Origin: Chitinophagaceae bacterium
Lineage (GTDB): Bacteria; Bacteroidota; Bacteroidia; Chitinophagales; Chitinophagaceae
Length of the DNA stretch: 53,836 nucleotides
Reading direction: 5' to 3'
NCBI GenBank assembly: GCA_903642275.1
Contig: CAHJWK010000019.1
Coordinates: 1-53,836 of the forward strand
The notes under the pieces: generated by a model
What the model was told of the DNA's origin: nothing
What the model saw: the letters and a program-made list of their open reading frames with translations, nothing else
Databases searched by the model: none
Program-made: the position numbers and the translations under genes
In this document: positions 43,587 through 52,798 of the stretch, one piece after another
Layout: each line of letters starts with the position of its first letter
How positions within the stretch are numbered: the first letter of the stretch is position 1

Positions 43587-44798
43587 CTACTCCAGATTCA
43601 AAACAATGATGTCTTCATTTAACGACAACTTATTTTTTAACCATTTTAAAACATGTTTTATAATGCCAGGATTCAACGGCGCTGCTAAAATCATCCAGCA
43701 TAATAGTAAAATGCTCCTATAGAGTACAGTATCAAACGCATTAACGGTTGCTGTTAGAATATTTTGTGGCTTTGATTTACCGTTGTAGCGTATTACAGGG
43801 TTTAAGTACATCGTACTGTGTTTATTATAGATTACGGCGCGTATATAAGTATCGTTATTAAGAAATGTGTAATCCATTTTATTGGTATTGAAAACCACTT
43901 GTTTAACTATCCCGTTTTGTCCAATCAGTTGAATGCTGTCTGCTTTGTTTTGTACCTGTAAAAAAATATGCATGTTTTCTGCTTTCACAGCAAGCAGCCT
44001 GTTATTATTAATTGCATTTTTACCGTTAACAGCATAAGCATTTCCGTTTATAAGATTATTGACCAATGAATCTTTATTATGCTGATGGCAATCAATCATT
44101 GTCCAGTTAGTAAAAGTTTGAGCTGTATCTAAAATATTATGTGTGTCATCATCACCAATTATCCAAACAGGTTTGCCGGAAGATAATGCAACATCCCATT
44201 TCTGTGATGAGTTAACTGAATGATTAAGCACTTCAATTAAATTGTAACCGCTAAGTTTTTTTAGGTCTTCATCACTATAACCATTTTTTATTAAAGGATG
44301 CGGCAATACAACCGCTTTGGCAGAAGCACCAAGCTTATTTATAATAAATTGTTTAGCGCTTGTAAACTGCCACAAGGGGAAATCAGTATAACAGACTTTC
44401 GTTGGCATTATAACCAAATGATGCACTTTACGAATGTTACAGCCATGTTCATATACATTAATAGCACCAGGCTGCACATTTTGTTTTGCCAGCTTTTCAT
44501 AATTTGATATACTTGCATAAGCATATCCCTTTTGTTTATAGGCGTTTAAAATAGTTTGCGCTGATTGCCTGCCGTTTGTAACGCCTTTCCAGGCAGTAGA
44601 ATGCGCATGAAAATTTGTTTTGTTCCAGGCTGACAAAGAATCACTGTAAGGATTGTATAAAAAGCACCCCTGAAATTTTTGTGGCGATGAAAAATTATAA
44701 ATATTACAAGGCAGGTAAATTAAAATGATAATGGTAAAAAGAATAAACAATAAAGAAGCTATACCTGCTTTTAAATTTTTTCGGAAGCGTGTTTTCAT
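43587..44798 (-). CDS. Membrane-anchored PHP-domain hydrolase, 3' end probably frameshifted
   Basis: A 403-residue protein with an N-terminal membrane helix (residues about 12-33). The PHP metal site is visible in NFHAHSTAWKG (HxH near 63-65), INVYEHGCNI and VWIIGDDDTHN. PHP proteins hydrolyse phosphoesters or related bonds. A second hydrophobic helix lies near 362-380. The frame stops in NEDIIVLNLE, but one extra T in the TTTT run near 43603-43606 would continue it as FESGVEVYLIIQDDSKKEK and end at 43495, a coherent tail. Expression and substrate are unknown. Confidence 0.7.
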   Translation of the reverse strand: MKTRFRKNLKAGIASLLFILFTIIILIYLPCNIYNFSSPQKFQGCFLYNPYSDSLSAWNKTNFHAHSTAWKGVTNGRQSAQTILNAYKQKGYAYASISNYEKLAKQNVQPGAINVYEHGCNIRKVHHLVIMPTKVCYTDFPLWQFTSAKQFIINKLGASAKAVVLPHPLIKNGYSDEDLKKLSGYNLIEVLNHSVNSSQKWDVALSSGKPVWIIGDDDTHNILDTAQTFTNWTMIDCHQHNKDSLVNNLINGNAYAVNGKNAINNNRLLAVKAENMHIFLQVQNKADSIQLIGQNGIVKQVVFNTNKMDYTFLNNDTYIRAVIYNKHSTMYLNPVIRYNGKSKPQNILTATVNAFDTVLYRSILLLCWMILAAPLNPGIIKHVLKWLKNKLSLNEDIIVLNLE

Positions 44799-44966
44799 GT
44801 TTGGTTATTACACCAAGCAGATGCAAAAATTTTCGAAGTGGTTGGGAAGGTTAAAAACTCAAAGCCATACTTAACAATAAAATTAATACAGATTTATTTC
44901 AGAAATAAAATTAACCTTTAGCAATAATTATTTTTCTTACCAAACCATTGTATTCAATAACGCATC

Positions 44967-45551
44967 ATGCTGTTTATACACAGTTTAAACTTGAAGAATG
45001 AAGAAGCACTTATAAAAGGCTGTATCAAGGAGGATCGCATTTATCAAAATCAATTATATAAATCCTGCGCTGCCAAAATGTTAGGTGTATGTATGCGTTA
45101 TGCAAAAACCAAAGAAGATGCAGAAGATATTTTGCAGGAGGGTTTTATGCAGGTGTTTAAAAACATCAGGCAGTTTAAAAACACAGGCACTTTAGAATCA
45201 TGGATGAAAAGAATATTTATTAATTGCGCATTGCAAAAATTAAGAGATAGGAAAAATCAATATGTTTTTATAGAAATTGATATTATACATGAAAAATATA
45301 TGATTGATCACACAGTTGAGCAGGATATAGATGCAAAGATTTTAATCAGGTGCATACAAAATCTTCCACTTGTAAGCAGGCTTGTTTTTAATCTATATGT
45401 TTTTGAAGGATTTAAGCATAGGGAAATTGCACAAATGCTTAAAATATCTGAAGGCACCTCTAAATCAAACTTGTTTGATGCCAGGAGCAATCTAAAAAAA
45501 CAACTAAAGTATTATAACCTATTTTTTATTAAAAGCGCTGCCAATGGCTAA
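44967..45551 (+). CDS. ECF-type RNA polymerase sigma factor
   Basis: A 194-residue sigma-70 family protein. Region 2 covers residues 25-95 (YAKTKEDAEDILQEGFMQVF, the -10 and core-binding helices; ESWMKRIFINCALQKLRD). Region 4 covers 120-180 (LPLVSRLVFNLYVFEGFKHR, EIAQMLKISEGTSKSNLFDA). It directs transcription of a small regulon, here likely with the membrane partner whose gene overlaps its end by eight bases. The TTTA-rich 5' region has no clear promoter. Confidence 0.9.
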   Translation: MLFIHSLNLKNEEALIKGCIKEDRIYQNQLYKSCAAKMLGVCMRYAKTKEDAEDILQEGFMQVFKNIRQFKNTGTLESWMKRIFINCALQKLRDRKNQYVFIEIDIIHEKYMIDHTVEQDIDAKILIRCIQNLPLVSRLVFNLYVFEGFKHREIAQMLKISEGTSKSNLFDARSNLKKQLKYYNLFFIKSAANG

Positions 45552-46818
45552 ACATTTACTTAATAAAACAGATGACCTTTTTCTGCAGCATTTAAAAGAT
45601 TATAGTGAAGAGCCAGAAAAAAAAATATGGTCAGCCATCGATAAAAGATTATCTGATTATGAAAATGAAAAGCCTGCAAATTCAATCTTAATAACATCAG
45701 GCAAAGCAGCAGCTGTTATATTTTTATTGTTTTTGCCATTGCTGTTAATTGATTCATTATTGTTACAAAAAATTACAACAAAGACTATAGTAAGTAGTAA
45801 TGTGTATCATCAAAATAAAGTAATTCAATTTACATCAAACACATCTCAGCCAGTACAGAATTTAAAAGTTAAAACGTTTGTAACCGTAATCGATAAAAAA
45901 TTAAATTCATTAAATAACTCTCAAAAAAATTCTTCTATTGTTGAGATAGTTCCATCAGATAATTTAAAGAATTTGGCAGTAAATAATAAACAGCAAAAAA
46001 TAATTGAAGTTCATCCTTTACTTTTTTTAAAAAATGATTCAGGTAAAAATGGTAAAGAAAATGAAGGTAAGGTTGCGTCAACAATAATTAAACTTCCTAC
46101 TAAACATAGCTTTTATATCATACCATTCTTTTCAGCAGATCATATCTCCGGAAGGTTTATTGAGCAATATGAATTTGACAATTTAAATAAAAATGATTAT
46201 GACAAGAGAGAGAACCCTGATATGTCTTTTACAGGAGGCTTACTTGCTTCATATAAATTAAACAAAAGATTCAGTATATTAACTGGAGCTTCTTTTTCAA
46301 TATCCAATCTTTCAATAACAACTACGGCAGTTAAAGCATTTGCAGATGCAAGCGGTGTGTATAAATTCAAGTTAGCAACATCGTATGGTTTTGCTGAAAT
46401 AGACAAGTCAGGAATTACTCCAAATGCAGGTGATTCTTTATTGGTATCAAGTGCGTCTATGCAGTTTAATTATATATCTTTTCCATTGCTGGTTAGTTAT
46501 AATTTAGGTGGTAAAAAAATAAAATACAGCGTACACGGCGGCTATGCTATTAATAAGTTAGTGAGCGAAAAAGTAAAAGCTGAATATGAAGTGCAAAACA
46601 ATGAGGAAAATGAAACTATAAATAAGATTGAAGGTATAAGAAAAACTTTTTTTACGTTGAATACCGGTGCTGAAGCAAAATATTCAGTGAGCAAAAAAAT
46701 AGATATTTCAATTAGTCCTGAACTGCGTTACGGGCTTAACTCTATCAACAAAAAAACGCCTATCAAAACATTTCCTGTCAATTATGGTTTGTCATTGGAT
46801 GCATACCTCAAATTATAA
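45544..46818 (+). CDS. Predicted anti-sigma-like membrane protein with outer-membrane beta-barrel-type domain
   Basis: A 424-residue protein whose ATG overlaps the sigma gene by eight bases. Residues 1-48 are a soluble head (LFLQHLKDYSEEPEKKIWSA), a membrane helix lies near 51-73, a Lys/Asn/Ser-rich linker follows to 185, and residues 190-424 look like a PorT-type beta barrel (GGLLASYKLNKRFSILTGAS, FNYISFPLLVSYNLG, YGLSLDAYLKL). A sigma-binding head joined to a barrel-like sensor is common in Bacteroidota, but whether the barrel spans a membrane is unclear. Confidence 0.7.
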   Translation: MAKHLLNKTDDLFLQHLKDYSEEPEKKIWSAIDKRLSDYENEKPANSILITSGKAAAVIFLLFLPLLLIDSLLLQKITTKTIVSSNVYHQNKVIQFTSNTSQPVQNLKVKTFVTVIDKKLNSLNNSQKNSSIVEIVPSDNLKNLAVNNKQQKIIEVHPLLFLKNDSGKNGKENEGKVASTIIKLPTKHSFYIIPFFSADHISGRFIEQYEFDNLNKNDYDKRENPDMSFTGGLLASYKLNKRFSILTGASFSISNLSITTTAVKAFADASGVYKFKLATSYGFAEIDKSGITPNAGDSLLVSSASMQFNYISFPLLVSYNLGGKKIKYSVHGGYAINKLVSEKVKAEYEVQNNEENETINKIEGIRKTFFTLNTGAEAKYSVSKKIDISISPELRYGLNSINKKTPIKTFPVNYGLSLDAYLKL

Positions 46819-46860
46819 CAGGATAATTAGCGGCTTCAATTATGCAACAACTACATGTTT

Positions 46861-47449
46861 TTACCGGTAAAAGAAACGGAAGAATGAGTTATCGGCAATA
46901 TCCATATCATCGCCCCAAAGATGTTCAGCAATAGCAGATTTGCTGATCACTTTATTTTTATTACTGATAAAGTATAATAACAACTCATATTCTTTTTTAG
47001 TCAGGTCTAAAATTTCACCCTCTACAAACGCATTTTTTTCAGACGTATTTATTTGTAGCTCACCAAACTTAATTATGTTGCTGCCGCCAAAAGATTTTTT
47101 GGGGATGATTGCCGCCACTCTTGCACTTAATTCAGATAAATGAAATGGTTTGGTAAGGTAATCATCAGCACCTGCTTTTAATGGATTTACTTTATCATCA
47201 AGAGAATTTTTAGCAGAAATTATAATAATGCCATCTGCCTTATCTGCGGCTTTTAATTCTTTTAAATATGCAGGCCGTTGCCGTTTGGCAGTGTAATATC
47301 AAGAATAATACAAGCATAATCGTATAAAGAAATTTTTCGAACGCAGTATTAAAATCGTAAGCCGTTTCTGTAGAAAACTGCTCATTCGCCAGGTATTGGC
47401 AAATACTCTTTGAAAGTTCTTGTTCATCTTCAATTACAAGTATTTTCAT
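46861..47449 (-). pseudogene. OmpR-type response regulator, multiply disrupted
   Basis: The start (47449, MKILVIEDEQELSKSICQYL) and the end show receiver and winged-helix domains, but the frame is broken twice: one base lost near 47331-47336 (a T-run; restored frame SLYDYACIILDITLPNGNG) and one near 47261-47266 (restored LKELKAADKADGIII). The C-terminus is cut after DIADNSFFRFFYR, before the last wing. The receiver Asp is in CIILDITLP. Two indels and a 3' truncation make this dead. No histidine kinase remains nearby. Confidence 0.85.
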
Positions 47450-47763
47450 TGACTTTTTAAAGATAATGCTTGCCATTTCAAAGCGAATAATTATAAGTTG
47501 CAACTAACTTAGTAGCAGGCTTATAGCATTTCTTTTTGCAGAACAAACTTAAATATCTTTTATACTTATTGCTTGCTTAATCCAAAGTGATACTTTAGAA
47601 TTTCAGAGTCAGGAAATTTTAGATTATGATTTAACTCACTTATATAAGTTAATGCATTAGTAAATTAGGAGTAGGAATTCCGAATTTACTAAGTCTGAAA
47701 TCTTTAATCAGTAAAATAAAAAAGCTAAAAATATTCAACAAAAACCAATAAGGATTTATAAGA

Positions 47764-47780
47764 CCTGACAAGATCACAAA
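47764..47780. other. Imperfect copy of the tRNA-Arg 3' end
   Basis: CCTGACAAGATCACAAA differs at one of 17 bases from the tRNA 3' end. It lies five bases after the gap's last base before the lycopene cyclase stop. The 280 bases of gap between the broken regulator and this site hold no gene. Confidence 0.4.
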
Positions 47781-47784
47781 CAAC

Positions 47785-48945
47785 TTAAAACTTTATAATC
47801 TCTTTTATTGCTGCCGGTAAAAATGTGGTTAATGATACGCTGTTCATAATTTTTAACTCTTCGGTAAGTGTTGTTTCATTGTCTAAAAACTTTAAAATGG
47901 TTTGTGGTAAATTATTTTTAAAGAGTTGTGCAAACAGTTTATCGCCGTTTATTTTTTTATTAACTAATACATTTAATAAAATGCTGTCGTAATAATGAAA
48001 GCGCTTATCAAAAGCATTTTTTTCTATTAATGGATTTTTGTTTTCAAGCAGTGCATCAATAATTTTTGCTGAATGTTTTTGTATAAATTGAAATGTATAA
48101 CCGCTGCTTGCTTTAGTCTGGTTGCCTGCTGTGCCAATGTTTACAATTCGTTCTCTTCCTTCTGAAAAATTATAGTTTGTCATTGGAATAACACCAAACT
48201 CTGTATGCGTTTTTATATATTTTTTTATGTTGAGAAATGAATAAATATAATTTTCAAGCGCTTTATCATAATCATCCTGTTGTAAAGTTTTTTCTGAAAA
48301 CAAAGTGTATTCAACAAGCGCCTTGTTACCAGCAACAGGTAACACATACACGAATGTTGTTCCGTTAGACTGATCTACCCTAAAATCCATAAAGGTTGCA
48401 ATACGTTCATCAAATACGTCTTCATTTGTTTCAATCATCAAGCCTTTAAAATGTTGTAATAAAATATGGATATTATTTTGTAATAAAGCCTGTTGTTTCC
48501 AATCATTAAAAATTATACTGTTGAAAATATAAGTTGCATGAAACTCATTGTTTGCTGTTTTTACAACTGCATAACTTTCATTGCTAAAAACTGTATACAC
48601 TTCATTATATATAATGTCTATGTTAGTATGTTGCTTTGCTTCATTTAAAACGGTTGAATACAAATCAATACCACGAATCATTTTATATTGATATGGTTGC
48701 AGATCAAAACGCGCAGAAAAATCGTCTGTATAAAAATCTATCTGTTGCCAGCGATGATAAACAATATCTTCAAAAACACCTTGCTGCTTTTCCCAGAAGC
48801 ACCAAGTTCTGTCATTATTATTTTTTTTGTCTTTATCTATTAATAAAATTTTCTTGTTGCAGAAGTATTTATGCATCATCATTCGCTTTAGCAAGCTTAA
48901 GCCGGCACAACCTGCGCCGGTAATTATATAATCGTAATGTTGCAT
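47785..48945 (-). CDS. crtY: Lycopene beta-cyclase-like flavoprotein
   Basis: A 386-residue protein. The N-terminal YDYIITGAGCAGLSLL is the FAD/NAD Rossmann site (GxGxxG). NDRTWCFWE, VEYTLFSEKTL, GVIPMT and NIGTAGNQTKASSGYTF are the motifs of bacterial CrtY lycopene cyclases, which close the carotenoid rings at the membrane. Length is normal. No other carotenoid gene (crtE, crtB, crtI) is within the window, so the rest of the pathway must lie elsewhere. The assignment of substrate is by family only. Confidence 0.85.
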   Translation of the reverse strand: MQHYDYIITGAGCAGLSLLKRMMMHKYFCNKKILLIDKDKKNNNDRTWCFWEKQQGVFEDIVYHRWQQIDFYTDDFSARFDLQPYQYKMIRGIDLYSTVLNEAKQHTNIDIIYNEVYTVFSNESYAVVKTANNEFHATYIFNSIIFNDWKQQALLQNNIHILLQHFKGLMIETNEDVFDERIATFMDFRVDQSNGTTFVYVLPVAGNKALVEYTLFSEKTLQQDDYDKALENYIYSFLNIKKYIKTHTEFGVIPMTNYNFSEGRERIVNIGTAGNQTKASSGYTFQFIQKHSAKIIDALLENKNPLIEKNAFDKRFHYYDSILLNVLVNKKINGDKLFAQLFKNNLPQTILKFLDNETTLTEELKIMNSVSLTTFLPAAIKEIIKF

Positions 48946-48987
48946 GAAGCTGATAAAGATAAGGTTTGATGTTGTGTGTAATCAACA

Positions 48988-49959
48988 TCATTCATACGCT
49001 ACAAGATGTATCACTTCGTTATTATAATAATACATCCTTCCGTTGGTAGTAAGATATTTTTTTTGCGTTGGTTTATCCGGCAGAAATTTATCAGTAAAAA
49101 ATTTTATTTCATCGTGCGTTTTAACCGGAATGCCATCATCTGGTAAAATAGAATGTACATAACTTTTCACCATATCTATATAAGCAGAGAGGCAAAGGTC
49201 TGAACCCGAAAAAATTTCTGAATTTATAATACGTTTACCGGTTACAGCAATGAAACCTGCATAACTGCTATCGCTTTGCTTCATCTTATTTATAAAAAAG
49301 CGCAGATAAGATGTATCATCAATCAGGCTATCGTTGTATGCTTTCAAATATTCAGAAGTCTGGTTCTTTTTATTTTTAGCCGCCAGTTCGTTATCAATCT
49401 GCTTCCAGACTTTGCTTTGCCTTTGCGTAATATCAATCTGTTTCCTTACACCGGCATCTGCAGTGCCTGCATGTTTAAAGGGCCGCACCTTATCATCCCA
49501 TCTTCCTTTTTCAATACAAAAAACCGGCACATAATTTTTGCCTTTACCTGCAGGAATGATTATTGTTTTTCCAAAAGCCCTGTCTTGTTTTCCACCTTGC
49601 ACCATATCACCACTCAGCAGCAATACGTTATCATTGGATTTGTTTTTTATCATTAATGTAGAAACATCAGCACCGCCATCCGAAGTATTTTCTTTGATAA
49701 CAATTTTATGTTGTTTTAATGCCTGATTAAAACTTATAACAGGTTTATTGAATGCATTAATTTGTATAGCAGCATTTGTATCACCACCTTTACCTTTAAA
49801 GCGGATTGGAATGAGTTGCAATTTTTTAAACGTCCATGGACTATCATATTGCACAGTCAACTCATTATATGTTAACTGTGCTGTTGCAAATTGACAAATG
49901 CTTCCAAACAGCAATATAAAAAAACATACCCGGATATAAAGCAGTTTAAACATCAGCAA
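48988..49959 (-). CDS. Secreted ARPP-1 (DUF6569) domain protein
   Basis: A 323-residue protein with a signal peptide (MLMFKLLYIRVCFFILLFGS, ending FATAQ near residue 28). The ARPP-1 domain covers most of the rest: NVLLLSGDMVQGGKQDRAFG, IIIPAGKGKNYVPVFCIEKG and the tail LRFFINKMKQSDSSYAG. The family's biochemical role is unknown. It follows the receptor gene's terminator and is oriented like it, but it is a separate unit. Confidence 0.7.
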   Translation of the reverse strand: MLMFKLLYIRVCFFILLFGSICQFATAQLTYNELTVQYDSPWTFKKLQLIPIRFKGKGGDTNAAIQINAFNKPVISFNQALKQHKIVIKENTSDGGADVSTLMIKNKSNDNVLLLSGDMVQGGKQDRAFGKTIIIPAGKGKNYVPVFCIEKGRWDDKVRPFKHAGTADAGVRKQIDITQRQSKVWKQIDNELAAKNKKNQTSEYLKAYNDSLIDDTSYLRFFINKMKQSDSSYAGFIAVTGKRIINSEIFSGSDLCLSAYIDMVKSYVHSILPDDGIPVKTHDEIKFFTDKFLPDKPTQKKYLTTNGRMYYYNNEVIHLVAYE

Positions 49960-50011
49960 AATCTTAAACTCATTTATTAATTTGAATTATTATATAAAAA
50001 TATCAAATAAA

Positions 50012-50032
50012 AAAGCCACATTATGTGGCTTT
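50012..50032 (-). terminator. Terminator of the receptor gene
   Basis: AAAGCCACA and TGTGGCTTT form a 9-bp stem with a short loop. Read on the minus strand it is followed by TTTTTTATTT and lies 31 bases after the receptor stop at 50064. Confidence 0.75.
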
Positions 50033-50063
50033 ATACAAATGCTATTAAAGTGTTGATAATATA

Positions 50064-52637
50064 TTATTTACTGCCGCCCATCTGCGATGCATCCTGCAAT
50101 CCCTGGTTTGCATTTTTGCTTTGGCGCTTGAATACAGAAACATCTATCTTACCAAAACGGTACGAAAAGTTCACACGTACCAATTGCGGATTACTCAAGC
50201 GTGAATAATCCTGGTAGAAAGAAGATGCTGAAGATATTTGTTCGTTTCTTCTTGTTCTGAAAATATCGCTCATGCTAACAGTTACAGCAGCGTTCTGTTT
50301 TTTAAGAAATGTTTTCTTAACAGCAACATCAGTAAACCAAAAAGCTTTTGTATAACCTTGTGATGATGATTGTGCACCGGAAGGAGGGCCAAACATTTGA
50401 CCACCGCCACTAACAGGCAAATTTGTTTTGCTTTGATAGTTTCCTGAAAGCTGTATGCTAAAGTTTGCAGGCAGTTTAAAATTATTATTCAGTTTTCCAA
50501 AATAGCTAAACCTTGTGGGCTGAACATCTGCACTCAAGCTATCATTTCCAATATTAATTTTTGATTCATACAGATTCACATTAGCAGTAACATCCCACCA
50601 TTTTGTTACGTAATCAACCAATGTAAATTCTGCACCATAAGAATAACTTGAATTGGCGTTTATATAGGAATTGATATAATCAATTTTACCTGTTGATACA
50701 TTCCTTTCACTATCTATAAAACGCGTAATTAAATCGTTTGTATGCTTATAATATAATGAAGCTAGAAAAGTATTGTTCTTCGCAAATGTTTTGCTGTATG
50801 ATACCTCAAATGAATTGGTAAATTCCGGAACAAGGTTAGGATTACCACGTGTAATATTTAAGCTATCCGTACGATCAGTATAAGGAATTAACTGGAAAAA
50901 ATTAGGCCTGTTTATTCTGCGTGAAAAATTGGCCTGCAATTCCTGCCTGTTCTTTAATTTATAACTTAAAAACACGGAAGGAAATAAACTTACCGGGTAA
51001 TCATGTCTGAAACTTTGTGTATCATTCAACTCACCTTTATACCGGCTGCTTTCCACTCTTAAACCAACTTCATAACCAAAATTCTTTATTGAACTTGTAA
51101 TGGTTGTATAAGCTGCATATACTTCGTTTGTGTTGTGATAATTAATACTCTGTTCGGGCAGCTTATAAAACTCACCGTTATATTGGTTTAGTAAATCAGT
51201 ATTGTTTGAAAGTTTATTTATTTGTGCTCTTAAACCAGCTTCCAGTTTTGTATTTTTTGTAAGCGGGTTAGTATAATCTGTTTGAACAGTTAAAAACTTA
51301 TTAGTACCACCGGCAATCTGTTGTTGTATAAAATTACCAGTATAAGTTCCTGACTGATCGTAATACTCATTTGTATAAAGTGAATTACCGCTGTTTTTGC
51401 CAGAGAAATAATTTCCATCCGCAGTTAATTGCTCACCATCTTTTGGAAAGTTATGTATAAAGCCACCTTGCAGGCCGGTTGCATTAAAAGTCCTGTCATT
51501 ATTAGTAAAGCGATTGCTGTTAAAATTTTTGGCAGTTGCATTATAAATACTATCTGTACTTATAGCACTTGCATCATGCGGTTTAAATTCGCCATGTACT
51601 TTTACAAGAGAAAGAGAAAGCGTAGTACGATTGGTAACATAATAATCAAGACCCACCTTTCCAAAAATAAACTGTCCATTATTTTTTGTAACACTGTTTT
51701 GAAGTGTATGAACTGTTGTATCGCTTATAAACTGATCCCGGTCTGTTGTGCCGGTTGTTCTATCTTTTCTGTCATTGGCAAATGCTGCAGCAGAGAAATT
51801 TATTTTGTTTTGACGAAGGCTGAAATTGCCACCTAAATTATAACCGCCGCGACTATCAACCCCCGTCATTAAGTTACCATTATATCCTTTTTGCCTGTTC
51901 TTTTTTAATACGATATTTAAAATACCGCCCGGACCGCCGCTTGCATCATATTTTGCTGAAGGGTTAGTTATAACCTCTACGCTTTGAATGGCGTCTGCCG
52001 GAATCTGGTCTAACGATAAAGTAGTTGGCCTTCCGTCAACATAAATCTGTGGTGACGCATTACGCACTTTTACATTGCCATCAATATCAACCTGTACAGA
52101 TGGCACATTTTTCATTACATCAATTGCAGTTCCTCCACTGGTTACAATATTCTTATCTACGTTAAACGTTTTTTTATCAATATCCATTTTTAATGATGAC
52201 ACACTTGTTGAAACAGTAACGTTCTGCAACTGGTTTACATCAGACAACATTTTTATATTACCAAGATCTTTATCTAAAGCACCAGGTAAAACAATTATTG
52301 ACTGATCAATTTCTTTAAACCCGACAGTAGAAATTTTTAATTGCAAAGAAGTAAATAGCGGAAGCTGGTTGAAATCAAATTACCCATTATTATTGGTAGT
52401 ACCACCTTTTAATAAAACTTCTTTTTTCTTTTTTGCAGATGAGTCAAATTTACTTTGAAGCAATACGACAGAGGCTTGTACAACCGGCTTACCTGTACTA
52501 TCAACAACCTTCCCGTAAACGTGCCCTATTGCAGGTGCTTTACCCTGTGCTCCGCTACCTCGTGCACCACCCGGAAACTGGGCTGATAAATTAAAACTGA
52601 TAATTATTATTGCCAAAAAAGTAGATAGATGCTTCAT
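50064..52637 (-). pseudogene. TonB-type outer-membrane beta-barrel receptor interrupted by in-frame TAA
   Basis: One frame of 858 codons, broken only by TAA at 52380-52382. The first part has a signal peptide (ending NLSAQ) and a carboxypeptidase-like domain (HVYGKVVDSTGKPVVQASVV), ending in TTNNNG. The same frame resumes as FDFNQLPLFTSLQLKIS, then plug (SPQIYVDGRPTTLSLDQ; KYDASGGPGGILNIVLKKN) and a long beta barrel. No base change other than the stop is needed, so this is a nonsense mutation, a sequencing error, or readthrough. It would import or bind an outer ligand. The TTG at 52346 is an unlikely start. Confidence 0.8.
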
Positions 52638-52658
52638 GATATAAGTTTAATTGCAGTA

Positions 52659-52666
52659 CAAAATTA
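52659..52666 (-). promoter_or_regulatory. -7 box (TAATTTTG) for the receptor gene
   Basis: On the minus strand it fits TAnnTTTG, 21 bases before the ATG at 52637. The -33 is not clear. Confidence 0.4.
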
Positions 52667-52750
52667 TTTTCAAGAATAGAGCCGGATTTATAAATGAGAC
52701 GAGTTTATAAAATGATGCGACAAAGACTCAGATGTTAAGCGAATAAAAAA

Positions 52751-52770
52751 AGCTTACATTTCTGTAAGCT
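52751..52770 (-). terminator. Terminator of the lipoprotein-sorting-like gene
   Basis: A perfect 8-bp stem (AGCTTACA / TGTAAGCT) with a TTTC loop, followed by a T-run on the minus strand, 28 bases after the stop at 52799. Confidence 0.8.
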
Positions 52771-52798
52771 CAATCCGATTAAAAAATGTTAGTGTTTA

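Noticed and set aside
52346-52348. TTG as an independent start of the receptor
   Set aside because: It would leave the receptor without a signal peptide, while the upstream frame supplies it in phase.
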